A stretch of 64,000 nt of DNA from Heterohyrax brucei (lineage: Eukaryota; Chordata; Mammalia; Hyracoidea; Procaviidae), in the NCBI GenBank assembly GCA_028571685.1, contig CM053141.1, forward strand, positions 55,240,333 to 55,304,332, written 5' to 3'. The notes below the pieces were generated by a model that saw nothing but the letters and a program-made list of their open reading frames with translations, was not told the origin of the DNA and ran no database searches. The translations under genes and the position numbers were made by a program. Positions 23,393 through 35,688 of the stretch are shown here, one piece after another (within the stretch, counting starts at the first letter, position 1; each line of letters begins with the position of its first letter).

Positions 23393-23854
23393 AGAAACAC
23401 TATGTGTAACAAACAACCCCAAAACGTGGTGATCTAAAGCAACCACTTTTTTTGTCTTCATGATTCTGTAGTCTGGGGCTGAACACAGCTCAGGGGTTCC
23501 TTCATCAGTTTCATCCAGGGAATCTCAGTCTCTTGCATGTGTAGTTGTCTGTAGGACTGACGGGGACTAGAAAATCTGAAAACGGTCTCACTCATGAATC
23601 TGATGTTCTGTTTACTGAATGCCTATAGATCATAAACATTAACATTTCTTGCATCTTCTCGTCTTGCTCCTCTTCCCTGGTTTCTTTAAGGAAAGTACCT
23701 TAGCTAGAGCGTACTCTCATAGCAACTCATTCATTGCCTCCCCAGCCGTTGGTCTCAGCCCCACCCCACATCCCCATCATAGCTTTTGGACTTTGCATCC
23801 TCACTCTCCACCTGTCCTACTCCTGTCTCAACCCCCACCCTCACTCACCACAAT

Positions 23855-23985
23855 CACACAGATTAGACCATTAGCTACTGGAGAGCAGAATCCTCTTGTT
23901 TATGGATTTATTCCCAGTGCCTGGCACAGGGACTTGAACATAATCAGTGATCAATATATGCCTGTTAAAGAAGTATGACTAAATA
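23855..23985 (+). mobile_element. L2 LINE 3' end
   Basis: 'agtgcctggcacagggactt' followed by an AATATATGCCTGTTAAAGAA block matches the ancient L2 3' end. Diverged. Confidence 0.55.
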
Positions 23986-24776
23986 GCAAAGCCATGAATT
24001 GAAAGTGAAACAAAACTTGCATTCTACCCCAATGGAATTTCCTCATATAAATCAAAATGGTCTTTCAAGATGATGTGACGTCCAGGGGGTTGAATCACAG
24101 TGAGGTAACAGCAGTGTTTGACAAAATCCACTGCTTCATATTGTATATGAGCAAAGCAAATTTTCCTCAAGATAAATGGAAACAATGCAGAATAAATTAC
24201 TTAACAAAAAGATATGAAACAATGATATCAGTGTGTAGTTTTTCATCATTTCTGAGCATATAGAACACCTAACAAAATTATTTTAAGCCAGAGGTTTCTT
24301 TGTTTGGTTTGGTTTTAGTTGTTAGCTTCTTTTTTAATCAGTTTGTGATCACAGAATAATCTCTAATTCTTATGCAGTATGCATTTAAATATATGAAACA
24401 ATGGAGGGGGAAAAATGCTCAGTAAAAGATAAAGATGATTCAGTGATCATTGTTCAATCATTTAGTGCCCTAAACCCCTAAAATTCCCTCAAAATTCCAT
24501 GTTTTCCATTTGTGATTCTTTTTACTAGTGATGTTTTACCTACCAGGATACCCGGAAGTCGTTCCTGAAAACTCAGCTAACTTCTCATTAGTGTCAGAAA
24601 GCCTTCCAGGGTTTATTCAGCTAGGTGATACCTGCGAGCTCTCCTCTTGGTACTCCCTATCTCTAAATCATTGCGATTCCAGGCTTGCTCATCCGTTAGA
24701 GTTCAGGCTCCTTGAGCGCAACAATGGCAACTAAGCAAACACTCAACAGATTGTTTATAGATGAGAAGAAGGGTGG

Positions 24777-25263
24777 TATCTCAGTCACCTAGTGCTGCTA
24801 TAACAGAAATAACCCAAGTGGATAACTTTAAGAAGAGTAGTTTATTGTCTCACAGTGAAAGTCCAAATTTAGCACATCAGCTCCTGGGGAAGGCTGTCTC
24901 TGTTGGCTCTTGAGGGAAGTCCTTGTCCTCAATCCTCCCCTGGACTGGGAGCTCCTGAGGCCCAAGGACCCTGGGTCCAAAGGACATGCTATGCTCCCTG
25001 CGTTGTTTCTTTCCTGACAATATAAAGTCCCAAAGTCTCTGCTTGCTTCCATTTCCATTATCCCCAAAGAGATTGCTTCTAGGCACAATACAATCTTAGA
25101 GACAGAGTCTTGCCTTACCAACACACCACCACCCATCCTCCCTCCCTAACATCATAGAAGCAGCGTTTACAACACCTAGGAACATCACACAATACCGAGA
25201 ATCATGGTCTAGCCAAAGTCATACAGACATTTTGGGGGGGGGGACACAATTCAATCCATGACG
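24777..25263 (-). mobile_element. MaLR-type LTR
   Basis: Same LTR family as 20432-20924, in reverse: it ends with 'cacaattcaatccatgac' and contains 'catcagctcctggggaaggc'. Terminal dinucleotides have decayed (TA at one end, CG at the other), and the candidate 5-bp duplication (GGTGG/GATAG) is imperfect. Open frames in it are by chance. Confidence 0.8.
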
Positions 25264-25304
25264 GATAGGGAAGAATAAGCATTTTGTATACTACATAGAA
25301 TAGG

Positions 25305-25587
25305 GCAGTGGTGGTTTTAAAATTGTCACCCATTATATGGAAGACTCAGGTTCAAGTGCCAGCCAACACACGGCCACAGCTTATCTGTCAGCAAATGCTT
25401 GCATTTCGCTGAGATGCTGAACAAGTTTCAGTGGAGTTTACAGATTAAGACAGCCTGAGAAGAAAAGAGTGATAATCTCCTTTAGAAAAATTAGCTGGTG
25501 AAAACCCTAAGTATCGCAATGGTCCAGGTCCATTGTACATAGTATCAAAATGAGTCAGAGGTAAATCTGATGGCAGCTAACAACAGC
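25305..25587 (+). mobile_element. tRNA-Gly-headed SINE with RTE-like body and tail
   Basis: The head (about 25305-25370) follows tRNA-Gly with box B 'gttcaagtgc'. The body 'gagatgctgaacaagtttca' and 'gattaagacagcctgagaag' resembles the 5' region of the RTE element. The end 'gatggcagctaacaacagc' is the RTE tail. It is a diverged relative of 53892-54166. Confidence 0.7.
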
Positions 25588-25864
25588 ATTCTACACAGGG
25601 GCCTAAACTATAACCAAGCAAAACTGTAAGGATGTCTGAGAGTCATTCTTTTTGCTCATTTTACCTGAGGCAGGGCACTGCCTAAATGCCCGGCTCTGAA
25701 TAGTCTACTTTCTCCCCTCGGTAATCATGAGCCGTGAGTCTCTACTCTTAAGGAAGTGGAGTTCATCAGCCGTAGGAAACAAGATGACTAGGAAGTATGG
25801 AAAGGAGGTGGGAAATAGTTCTGGAATCATTCCCTCCTGTGTAAAAATTACCACCAAACCTTAG

Positions 25865-26095
25865 CGATAATAATAAATTAACATTTACTTATAGAAGACA
25901 TGTAGCGTACACTGAGCTAAGCACATCCCACGCACTGCTTCTTTTCATCCTCACAACGTGCCTATGGAGCTAGGCACCCATGAGGAAAATAACACTCAGT
26001 CATATAACCGAGAGGGAGAAGAAAGGTGGATGGAGCAGGGTCTGACTGATTCATTGAGCTCACTTAACTCTACCCACTACACAATACAGCTATAG
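25865..26095 (-). mobile_element. MIR SINE fragment
   Basis: Reads as antisense MIR: 'aacatttacttatagaagac', 'gagctaagcacatccc' and 'catcctcacaacgtgcctat'. Confidence 0.65.
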
Positions 26096-26683
26096 TGACT
26101 CTCAATTATTTTGGCAAGAAATTGTCCCTATATGCTTCTAAAATATGTCCCATGAATCTAGCAATGGCAACAATAAAAATTCTCCCAAAAGATGATTATT
26201 ATTCTATTGTTTCCTAATAATTTTTCTACAAAGGACACTTCCTGAGGATTAGTCTATCTGGAACATGAAGGCAAAGTCCTCTGCTGAAATTTTATTTCTG
26301 TTTCAGAAAACACCAGAGCAGTCAGCTGGCAATCAAATTGTCACTTTGTCATTGATACACGTGGAATGGAAAATGTGGCTTAAAGTCGAATGTCTACTCC
26401 CCTTTCCCTGAGCTGAGTTTACCACCCGGTCACTGGAAAAGCAGCTGCATAGCTGCAGAACTCTGATGCGTCTCCTGGCCTGCTCCTGCCCATCACCGTC
26501 TCACCCCACTCTCATAAAAGGACCACATTATGCTTGCTGATTGGCCTTTCCCCCAATCAATCACTATGTCACATCTTTGTCTGAAAGGGAGAAGCAGGGT
26601 AAATTACATAATTTGTGATGCCCACTACAAAATGAAAACATTGGGCCCCTTGTTCAAAAGGCGTCAAAAAGTACCCTCAAGGA
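26096..26683. other. Unrecognised sequence
   Basis: No gene or recognisable repeat is seen. Confidence 0.5.
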
Positions 26684-26858
26684 TAAAAGCCAGTTGTCTG
26701 TAAACTGATCTGACTCCCGGCAACTTCACATGTCTCAGAGGAGAACTGGGCTCTGCAGGGTTTCAACAGCTGATTTTTCAGAAGTAGATCTCAAAGTGCC
26801 TCTGGGTGGATTTGAACCTCTAACAGTCAGGTTATCAGCTGAGCATGGTAACTGCTGT
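26684..26858 (-). mobile_element. AfroSINE (long-body variant)
   Basis: Body 'ttcagaagtagatctcaaag' and 'gcctctgggtggatttgaac' define the long-body subfamily. The box B region (minus) lies at about 26810-26820. Confidence 0.8.
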
Positions 26859-27310
26859 TAGAGATAATAAAACATCAACACTTGTCCTTTCTTCTGAAGT
26901 CTCAGTCTCTGTCATTGTTAATTTGTTACTCAATGTCATTCTCAGTAAAGAAAATTAAAAATCACTTGCAATGTGAAATATTGCATAGTGATCATTACCA
27001 AGAATTATTTTGACCTATCAGCTGATAAACTGTCTGTTACCTTCTTCAATTTTATTGAAAGCAAAGAACTGGAAATCACTTGACTTGTAAAATCTGTTAC
27101 CTGTTTGTTTAAATCTTTCACTTTATCTTAAACAAGATTTATGAAATTATTGCACATTATGCCTTTTACCCTTTCAGTTCACAGCCCCTTGTATAATCTG
27201 ATAAGCTCAGAAAAGATCGTTAAACTGGAATTATCATTAATTTTATTACCTTTACCTGAGACAAAGCTTTAAATGGACTTATTTTATGTGGTCTCTGGAT
27301 AGACCTCAAG

Positions 27311-27519
27311 GAGTCCTAGTGGTGCAGTGGTTAAAGTGCTCAGCTTCTAAGAAGAAGGTCGGCAATTCAAACTCATCAGCCACTCTAGGGGAGAAAGATG
27401 TGGCAGTCTGCGTCTGTAAAGATTACCTACAGCCTTGAAAACCATAAAGAGCAGCTCCATTCTGTTCTGTAGGGTCACTGAGTCAGAATCAACCTGAAAG
27501 CAGTGGATTTGGCTTGCTT
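27311..27519 (+). mobile_element. AfroSINE (gagaaagatgtggcag subfamily)
   Basis: A complete copy: 'gagtcctagtggtgcagtgg', box B 'attcaaactc', 'gagaaagatgtggcagtctg', and the tail ending 'cagtggatttggcttgctt'. Confidence 0.92.
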
Positions 27520-27683
27520 AGATAGACCTCATGTCTTTGTCACTCCAGAGCTGTCATTACCAACTTAGAGAAAGTCTGCATCATATGACACAGTTGGCAA
27601 AGCCAGTAATGGTTGTCAAGTCATTCAGCCAAGTCAAGTTTAATTAAAAAAAAAAAAGACCTGACTTCATTTTAAGTCAAATA

Positions 27684-27782
27684 AACAGTTTAGATCTATC
27701 AGGCAATCTCTGGAAACCTTACGAGACGGTTCTACTCTGTCCCGTGGGATCATTGCAAGAGTTGGCTTGACAGCAACAGGTA
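27684..27782 (+). mobile_element. AfroSINE, head lost
   Basis: 'ctctggaaaccttacgagac' and 'ggttctactctgtcccgtgg' followed by the tail show a 5'-truncated SINE without box A. Confidence 0.75.
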
Positions 27783-28614
27783 TATGAATTTATAGATTAC
27801 AAAACCATGGAGAAATAAATTTACAGAGACCACACTATACGGTAGATTACTAAAAGCAATCTATTAAAGGTTTGGTGTATGTGTGTATAAAATAAATATA
27901 TCCAATTTTAAAACATAAAACAAGATAAGTATATTTTTTCTCCTTAATTTGTGATAAATGCAATGTTATATTACATTGTCTTACAATAAAATTATTGTAA
28001 TCATCTTATTCATTAATGAGCGATGTTACAAATGCATGTTTATATATCAAATTTCAGTATTTGATGGTTGAGCAACCATTCAAATTACCTACAGAAATAA
28101 AAAGTAATTTTAGTGATTTAATTATGCAGCGTGATCAAAACTTTTCTATGTGTTAATAAGTGAAAAAAGTACATATAGTCAAAACTATTAAGACCAGTAG
28201 ACAGCATAAGTTTTTTATTCTTATAAGGGATTAAAAATATTTTTAAAAAACTGAACAAAATAGATGAGTATCATTTAATGTTGAAATATTAAGTGATAGT
28301 TATTCTTAAGATGAAATAAGATAATTGACTTTGGAATAACTATAAGCTCTGATATGAGAGTTTTAACTACCATATTAAAACACATTTAGCCTGAAATATA
28401 TCACATAAGATTTGTGTCTCTTGGTTTTAGTCAAGGTATTTTAAACATTTTTGGTAATCTTGTAAACATTTTATTTGCATTTAAAAGATTAAAAATTATT
28501 AACTTCTATGGCTTTTGCTATTTACAGGTACTTTTCATTTTGACCAGTATCACACCTTAGGAATGAGCACTGAGACTATTTAAAAAAAAACAATTCCTTA
28601 GATTTACTGGATTT
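27783..28614. other. AT-rich unrecognised sequence
   Basis: The stretch is strongly AT-rich with short A and T runs. No gene or repeat family is recognised. Confidence 0.5.
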
Positions 28615-28735
28615 CTCTTCATCAGGGTCTAAGACCCTTAAGAGTAAGATATTCTTTTGTTTACTGATACATCTCCAGTACATGCAATATGCCAGACAAT
28701 TCATAGGCATTCAAAAGGACTTACTGAAAGAAAAA
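28615..28735 (+). mobile_element. Possible L2 LINE 3' end
   Basis: 'acatctccagtacatgcaat', 'gccagacaattcataggcat' and 'tcaaaaggacttactgaaag' fit the L2 3' end pattern, but weakly. Confidence 0.4.
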
Positions 28736-28818
28736 AAAAGAATGTAACTGTTCAGTTTATTATTTCTATGGGATCAGTCCACAGCAAAGAGACCCTGGGT
28801 TCCTCGGTGATCAGTTAC

Positions 28819-28951
28819 CACTGGTGAGGCAGTGGTTGAGGGCTACGGCTCTGACCGGAAGACGTCCTCCTTGGAGACTGGGAGGTTTTAGTTGGTCTGT
28901 AGGATCCCCGTCAGTCAGAATTGACTCCACAGCAATGCATTTGGTTTGGGG
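28819..28951 (+). mobile_element. AfroSINE with box B deletion
   Basis: The head 'ctggtgaggcagtggttgag' passes directly to 'gacgtcctccttggagactg', skipping the box B segment. The normal tail ends in 'ggtttgggg'. Confidence 0.8.
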
Positions 28952-29558
28952 GGAACAGAGAGTTAGGTAGTAGGTTATTTATATTTTACATGACTAGATA
29001 TAACCAAACAGTGTTTTTTTGAGTTTGTACCCATCCACAGTCCTATCATCCGTAAGTCCAATTAGTTTGTGCTTCAACAACACCTCATCAGCACGTGGTG
29101 CTTTCCCTTTTTTTTTTGTAAACTTAATAGCCAATGTGATCAGCCATTTAAAAGTTTTTTTCTTTTTTTACCAATCTGATAAACAAGCAAAAAAGGAATC
29201 TCATTATGACTTAAATTTGTTTCTACTTGATGATATTCATCATTCTTTCATATGTATATTGGCCATTGTATTTTCAGTGAATTTTCTCTCCTAATGTTGC
29301 AGAAGCACCTTTGATACCAGTGTCTCATGATTTCAGTACTACAAATATCTGCTTCTTTTTACTTTTGTTTAAGGTTTATTTTGTCATACGTACGTTTTGT
29401 TATGCTGTGACATGAAAGGTATTGCTTTGCTACCCTTTCTTTTCTCTCCATGTTGCCTCCTCTTGGTGTTGGTGGGACTGAATCTTTGGTTAGACAGAGA
29501 AAAGAGATGAAGACGCTGTTAAAATAACGCATCAAAACTATGTTATAAGAAATTGTCA
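28952..29558. other. Unrecognised sequence
   Basis: AT-rich with no supportable gene or repeat. Confidence 0.45.
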
Positions 29559-29654
29559 ATTGTGGACATGGCGCAAGACAGGGTAGTGTTTCGATCTGTT
29601 GTTCATAGGGTCACTATGAGTCAGAACTGACTCAGTGGCACTTAACAACAGTGA
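29559..29654 (+). mobile_element. RTE LINE tail fragment
   Basis: 'ggacatggcgcaagacaggg', 'tgttgttcatagggtcacta' and 'gtggcacttaacaaca' are the RTE 3' end only. Confidence 0.85.
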
Positions 29655-30775
29655 CCCTGTGAGACATCTCACAACGTGAATAAATCCAGAGGGTATTATG
29701 CTAAGTGTACTTAGTCACAAAAGGATAAATATTGTATGAGACCACTATTAAAAGAATTTAAGAAAAGTTTTAAACACAGAAGAAAGCACTCTTTCATGGT
29801 TATGAGGATGGGGAGACAAGAGGAGAAGAATTCACTAACTAGATAATAGAAAAGGATCTACTTCAATGAAGTGCAGGACAATATACATTGCAAGGGAAGT
29901 CAGCACAACAGGGCCAAAGCAAAAGCTAAGAAGTTTCCTGGACGCATCCAAATACTTTGAGTGACTGAATAGCTGGGGCTGAGGCTGGGGCCTGGGGACC
30001 ATAGTTTTGGAAGTCTTCTAGTTCAACTGGCATAACAAAGTCTATTTTAAAAATGTTTTGCATCCCACTCTGGTGAGTGATGTCTGGGATCTTAAAAGCT
30101 TATACAAGGTTACCTAAGATGCACCAATTGGTCCCAATCCACTTGGAATAAAAGGGAATGAGAAAAACCAAAGGCACAAGGAAAATATTAGCCCAAGAGA
30201 CTAAAGGATCACATAAACCAGAGACTCTATCCGCGTGAGACTGGAAGAACTAGATGGTGCCTGGCTACCACCAATGACTGGAACAATGACGGGAAACAAA
30301 ATAGAGAGTCCTGGACAGAGTGGGGAAAAAAATGAGGAGCAGAACTCAAATTTACGTAAAAAGACTAGTCAGCCATCTGGCAGAGACCAGAAGAGTCGCT
30401 GAAACTATGGACCCAGAACTCTCCGTTAACCCAGAACTGAAGCCATTCCCAAAGCCCACTCTTCAGACAAGGATTAGACACGATTATAGCAAAAAATACG
30501 TGTGGGAAGTGTGGTTCTTAGTTCATTCAGATACAAGAGACCAAATGGGTAACTGCTGTTGTGAGATGGGATGAGAAGGCAGGAAGGGACAGGAACTGGT
30601 TGAATGGACAAAGTGAACCTAGGATGGAAAGGAGAGTATGCTGTCGTATTGTTGGGACTGCAACTAATGTCACAAAACAATACATGTAAAAAATTTTTAT
30701 AAGAAATCAGCTTAAGCTGTAAACTTTTACCAAAAGCACAATAAAAATATATATAGTTTCTAAAGTATAATAATA
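29655..30775 (+). mobile_element. L1 ORF2 end and 3'UTR
   Basis: The start matches the last codons of L1 ORF2 (IMLSVLSHKRINIV-like, then the stop region). The 3'UTR blocks 'tctgggatcttaaaagctta' and 'ctcttcagacaaggattaga' follow, and the element ends 'aagcacaataaaaatatata' and a TAA-rich tail. It is 5'-truncated. Confidence 0.85.
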
Positions 30776-30817
30776 ATAATACATGCAAATCAATCATGTA
30801 TACAAGACTAAAAGGGC

Positions 30818-31030
30818 ATACAAGTCCAGGTGCAAGAATGAGAAGGCAGGAGGGGACAGGAAATCTAGATGAATGGAAATGGGGACCTGAAGTTCAAGAA
30901 GGGGTAAATGTTGACATGTGACAAGTTTGACAACCAATGTCACAAAACAATATGTATATTAATGGTTTAATGAGAAATTAATATGCTGTGTAAACCTTCA
31001 TCTAAAGCTCAATAAAAAATAATAAAATAA
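30818..31030 (+). mobile_element. Second L1 3' end in tandem
   Basis: It repeats the last 200 bp of the preceding element: 'gaatgagaaggcaggagggg', 'caaccaatgtcacaaaacaa', and the 'taaagctcaataaaaaataa' end. It is independently diverged. Confidence 0.8.
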
Positions 31031-31416
31031 AGAAATTTCTGTTGTTTCAGGCTACTAAAGAAACAAAAAGTTTAATCACTAAGATTTAGGAAGTATAATT
31101 TCTAAATCATTTGGAAGAAAAAAGTAACAAAGAAAACTCAATAAGGTAAAAGGCAATAAGAAAAATAAACAGCAAGAAAACACAACAAAGAGAAACTACA
31201 AAACATGACGGCAAGAACATATCCATGCATATCAGTAATCAAGGTAAATTTTTATGGGTTAAATGCACGTGGTAAAAAGACAAAGATTCTAGTACAAGAG
31301 AAACACTGCAGCCATTCATTTTTTTATGAGATCCAAGTAAAATGAAACAACACAGAAATGGTTTTTCAGAAAAGGAAGGCAAGAAAGCAAATGTGAACAA
31401 AAAGATAGAAGATACA

Positions 31417-31625
31417 AACCAAAAAAAAAGATACTATTGTCATTGAGTCAATTCCAACTCATAGTGACCCTACAGGGCAGAGTAGAGCCACCTGATAGAG
31501 TTTCCAAGGCTATAAATCTTTATGAAATAAGACTGCCATATTTTTCTCCCTCCCTCTAGTAAGTCTGGACAGTTGAGCTTTTGATCAACAGCCAGACACA
31601 TTAACCAGTATGCCATCAGGAGTCC
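31417..31625 (-). mobile_element. AfroSINE (gagaaa subfamily)
   Basis: Antisense tail 'attgagtcaattccaactca', body 'gtttccaaggctataaatct' and head 'ggactcctgatggcatac' region are present. Inserted in the L1M. Confidence 0.88.
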
Positions 31626-32221
31626 TTACAGTATGAATATGGCATAGAATAAATGCAAGTAAAAACTACTAAAAGCAGACAATGATGGATATTTCATTTT
31701 GATGAAACATAAATTGGCTAAAACTTTGTCATAGTCATGAATGTCTATGCTCCTGAAAACTTACTTTGAAATAATATCTTATAAAAATACCAAAATATTT
31801 AACAGTTTCACAACCATAGTAAGAAATTTTATCACCTGTACCTTTAAAAGTTAATTAACAGAGAAGAAGCTATAGAGAATTTGTAAAACACAATTAAATG
31901 ACATGATCTATAAGATGCCACAAAATTTCATATCCAACAGATGATACATTCATTTCAAACATATTGGACATTCACAGAAAAATTACTGTATATTAGGAAA
32001 TGAAAGAAATTCTGACAAATTTCCAAAGCAAAAGTCATATAGACCATAGTCACTGATTTAACTCCAGTAACACTAGATGTTAACACCTAAAATCAGCAAT
32101 TCAGAAAGTCAGAAAAAGTCAGCAGCCCCAACATATCAGTAGGGGGGAAAAGTTTATAAATAATTTTTAGACCAATGACGAAATCAAAAGGAAATTAATA
32201 AAAACTACTTAGAAATAAAAC

Positions 32222-32428
32222 AGCCCTGGTGGCACAGTGGTTAAAGCACTTAGCTGCTGATCAAAAGATCGGTGGTTTGAACTCATCAACTGCTCAGCCA
32301 GAGAAAGATGGGGCAGTCTGCATCTGTAAAGATTTAATGCCATGGAAACTCCACAGGGGCAGTTCTAGGCTGTATTACAGAGTCACTATGAGTGAGAATC
32401 ACCTAAACAGCAAGCAGTTTGGTTTGGG
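32222..32428 (+). mobile_element. AfroSINE in L1M, with duplication
   Basis: A complete copy 'agccctggtggcacagtggt' to 'ggtttggga'. The L1M target is duplicated: ttagaaataaaac at 32209-32221 and ttagaaacacaac at 32437-32449 (11 of 13). Confidence 0.92.
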
Positions 32429-32666
32429 ACTGGTATTTAGAAACACAACGACATACTTTATCTAAGTGTGAGGTTCTACCAGTATGAGAGAAAACCCAAC
32501 TTGAAATAGCTTAAACAATGAGAAAAAAAAGAAAAGTTATTATTTCACATACATAGAAGTCCTAAGACAGAGCATTTGATTTAAAAGCTCAGTAATATCA
32601 TCACAAAATGAGATTACTGTTATATTTCTTTCTGTTATCCTTAGGATATTAGCTTTGTACTTAGGT

Positions 32667-32975
32667 TACTGTTATTAGGTGTTGTGACATTGATTCTGAC
32701 TCACAGCAACCCCATGAATAGCAGAACAAAACACTAGCCATCCTGTGCCATCCTCACAATAGTAAGTATGCTTGAGCCCATTCTTGCAGCTACTATTTCA
32801 AACTGTCTCACTGAGATTCTACCTCTTTTCCACCAACACCCGACTTCACCAGTCATGATGTCCTCAAGCACCGGTCCTCTCTGGTAACATGTTCAAGGTA
32901 AATGAGACAAAGTTTCACCATACTTACTTCTAACGAGCATTCTAGCTGTACTTCTTCCAAGACAGAGGTTTTTAG
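32667..32975 (-). mobile_element. RTE LINE 3' fragment
   Basis: The antisense tail 'tattaggtgttgtgacattg' is followed by the antisense ORF end, including 'ttctaacgagcattctagct'. It is 5'-truncated. Confidence 0.85.
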
Positions 32976-33559
32976 ACTAAATCCTTTCATAGACTCAAGA
33001 TGACTGCCTCATTTCTAAGGATCACATTCTTTTTCTGGACATTGTTGTGTCTGTATGCCTCTTCTCTGCGTCTGTTTTTAAAAGAGTAATACAACTTTTC
33101 CCGGAATCCCACAATAAAATTCCACTCCCATTTCGCTGATCAGAAATGAGTCAAACCTCTTCCTAAACTCGTGACTGGGTAGGGGAAAAGTGTTACCATG
33201 ATAGGTACATATGCCTTTAGTTTGAGGATTGGGTCAGACACTTATAAAGCACAATATCACCTAAAGGAGGGTAGATCTCTGACAAATACAAGACTTCTTA
33301 GTGTCAGCGATGTGGTCAAATTGATATTGAGAGAAAAAATACATTTATTAGAAAAAAGTTAATGAAAACTGAAATTAACTTTCTGACTCAAGAAAGCTAA
33401 GCAACAAGATATTCTCCAAAGAAGTAAGAAGGTAGAAGATGACAGGCAAAACCAAAAAGAATCATATTAACAAACATGTAAATGGAATTATCGATAAAAT
33501 CAAAAGCAGATTCTTTAAAACTACTGGTAGAGTATTAGAATAGTGATGGTGCAAGGTAG

Positions 33560-34031
33560 AATTCTCATCTTCCTTCTCAAAGATCCTGGTTGAATTCAGG
33601 GCATCAGCTCCAGGAGAAGGCTTTCTGTCTCGCTGCTGGTTATGGGGAAAGATCTTTGTCATCAGTCTTCCTTTGAGTCTAGGAGTGTCTCAGCACAGTG
33701 ATTCTGGGTCCAAAGCACACAGTCTTCTCCTGGCTCATGTTTTTTGATGGCATGCATAAGACCTCTTCTTGCTGGCATAAGATTACATCTCTCTTTTATG
33801 TCTTGAAAGAGATGGTTAAAATACAACCTAATTTGTACATTCTTTCCTGCCTCATTAACATAACTTTCTCTTATCTTTCCTCATTAATGGCACAGAAGTT
33901 AAAATTTAAAATACATAGGATAATTAACTCAGATCACGAAATGGAGAACAGCCGCATAGTACTGCGAATCATGCCCCAGCCAAGCTGACTCACAGGTGGG
34001 GGTGGGGAGAGCATAATTCAGTCTATAACAA
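33560..34031 (-). mobile_element. MaLR-type LTR, inverted relative to the neighbouring provirus
   Basis: Antisense LTR: 'gggcatcagctccaggagaa' through 'gcataattcagtctataac'. The U5 end is missing on the left. It abuts, in opposite orientation, the internal region that follows. Confidence 0.75.
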
Positions 34032-35688
34032 TAACTGAGACAGAACTTGGTACAAAGAAGCAGAAATGCTACTCAGATAGACACCTAAAAGGGGGAAGCA
34101 GTTTTGATACTGGATAATGGGTGGAGGCTAGGAGAGTTTTAAAGTGCCAAATAGAAAATTCTGAATTACCTTAAGAGACTATTGATAGGATATGGACAGT
34201 AGAGGCAATTCTGGTGAGGGCTCAAAAGGAAGGAGAACCACAGAGAAAATCTCTTTCACCTTAGAGAATACATACAGTGTTAGTAACATAGTGTTACTAG
34301 AAATGTGGACATTAAACATCCTTCTGGTGAGGCTTTAAAAAGAAACGATGAACCTGACGGTACAGTGGAGGAAAGGTGATACTTTGTGTACAGTGGCAAA
34401 AAACTTGTTTGAATTATATTCAAATGTTTGGTGGAAGGTGGAACTCCTAAGTGATAAACTTGGATATTTGGCTGATGAAAATCCTAAGCAAGATCTTAAA
34501 AGAGCTGCATAGTTTCTCCTTGACTCCCTTGGCACTTCTGGTAAATATGAGAGGAAAGAAATAGACCTAAAAATGTACATACCAAATGAAAACAAAACAA
34601 AGATTTGGAAAATTTTGTGGTACAAACTGAAGACACTCATTGCAGAATCTTCGACAAAGGTACAGCTACAAATCTTTTGTTAAAGACATTAGGCCTGTGA
34701 TTGATGAATCTGATCAATTACCACAGACGAACACCCAATAGACTGAAAAGAATAGAGACAGGACAAAAAGAAAGAAAGCTACTTATCTGTTGGAATTCTA
34801 TAGGCAGGGAACAGACCAGAGGATCTATATCTGTTGTCCTCCCAAAAAAAGAATGAAAGGAAGAAAGCAATATCCCGGGAGCATCTTGAAGATCAGCAAA
34901 ACTGTTGGAAGGAGCACAGGAAGAAGTTTCAAAGGGTAGGGGAGGGCCGCAGCCTTCTGGGCTTCAACCCTTCTGGGTTGGACCATGGTCTCCGTAGATT
35001 TCAAAGAGACAGATCTCCACCAATTCAGTTCTAGAGTATGGGGATGCTGTTCATGAGTGCCAGTGGTCTGGGGGCATGTCCTAGCTGAGGGGGCAGGGCT
35101 ACTATGCCCAAGGGACAGAAAAATGGAAACTGCTGGGGCCAAGTGCTTGCAGTTACAACTCAGAAGGGCTAGGGGAATAGGGTTGCCCACAGCTGAGGAG
35201 CTGAATTGATACCCTAGTCACCTTGGAAGACAGAGAGGAAGTCCAGGGCTGAGGTACGTATACCCAGAATCCATAGATGATGACCAATACCTACAGTCTG
35301 CAGGGTGAAGAAGACTTTGCCTATATGATCCAAAGAACAGACGGTTCATTTCATGCCTTGAGAGCTCAAGAAAATTGCTCTACTGGACTTAGGACTTGCT
35401 TGGTCCTCACTGTTCCTACTTTTCCTCCAATTTCTCCCATTTGTGACTGAAATGTCTGCCTTCTGCCTGTTTCATTAGTGTGCTTTGGAAATTCATAACT
35501 TGTAGTCTAGATTTCACAGGTTCACAGATGAAGAGGAGTGCACCTAAGGTCCACCCATGTTTGATTTACATGACTCAGAAGATGAAATTTTGGGCCTGGA
35601 AGTGATTTAAGACTTTTAGGATGATGTGATAGAGTGAAAGTGTTTTGCATGTGACAAGGACATGAATTTGGAGGGCCCAAGGGTAGAA
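34032..35688 (+). mobile_element. MaLR internal region, non-coding
   Basis: The sequence matches the MaLR/THE1-type internal region: 'gaacttggtacaaagaagca' near the start, 'gtgctactcagatagacacc'-like wording, and the end 'catgaatttggagggcccaa' just before an LTR. MaLR internal regions have no retroviral genes, and none is open here. Confidence 0.7.

Larger units (their letters stand above)
31040..33525 (+). mobile_element. Ancient L1M, interrupted
   Basis: Pieces of an old L1 in plus orientation are seen at 31040-31416, 31626-32221, 32429-32465 and 33335-33525. They cover the start and endonuclease part of ORF2 ('gtcatagtcatgaatgtcta', the 'aaggaaattaataaaaacta' region) up to 'gataaaatcaaaagcagatt'. 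No reading frame survives. Two AfroSINEs and an RTE piece interrupt it; part of the 32466-33334 interval is unassigned. Confidence 0.6.

Noticed and set aside
23398-23610. Possible ancient repeat ('aacccc..aaacgtggtgatctaaagcaac')
   Set aside because: It has the feel of an old mammal-wide repeat, but I cannot name the family with confidence.
23649-23978. 109-codon plus-strand frame
   Set aside because: Its 3' part is an L2 fossil and the rest is proline/serine-rich low complexity; no gene context.
30320-30574. 84-codon plus-strand frame
   Set aside because: It lies within an L1 3'UTR.
34825-35190. 121-codon minus-strand frame
   Set aside because: It is antisense to the non-coding MaLR internal region.
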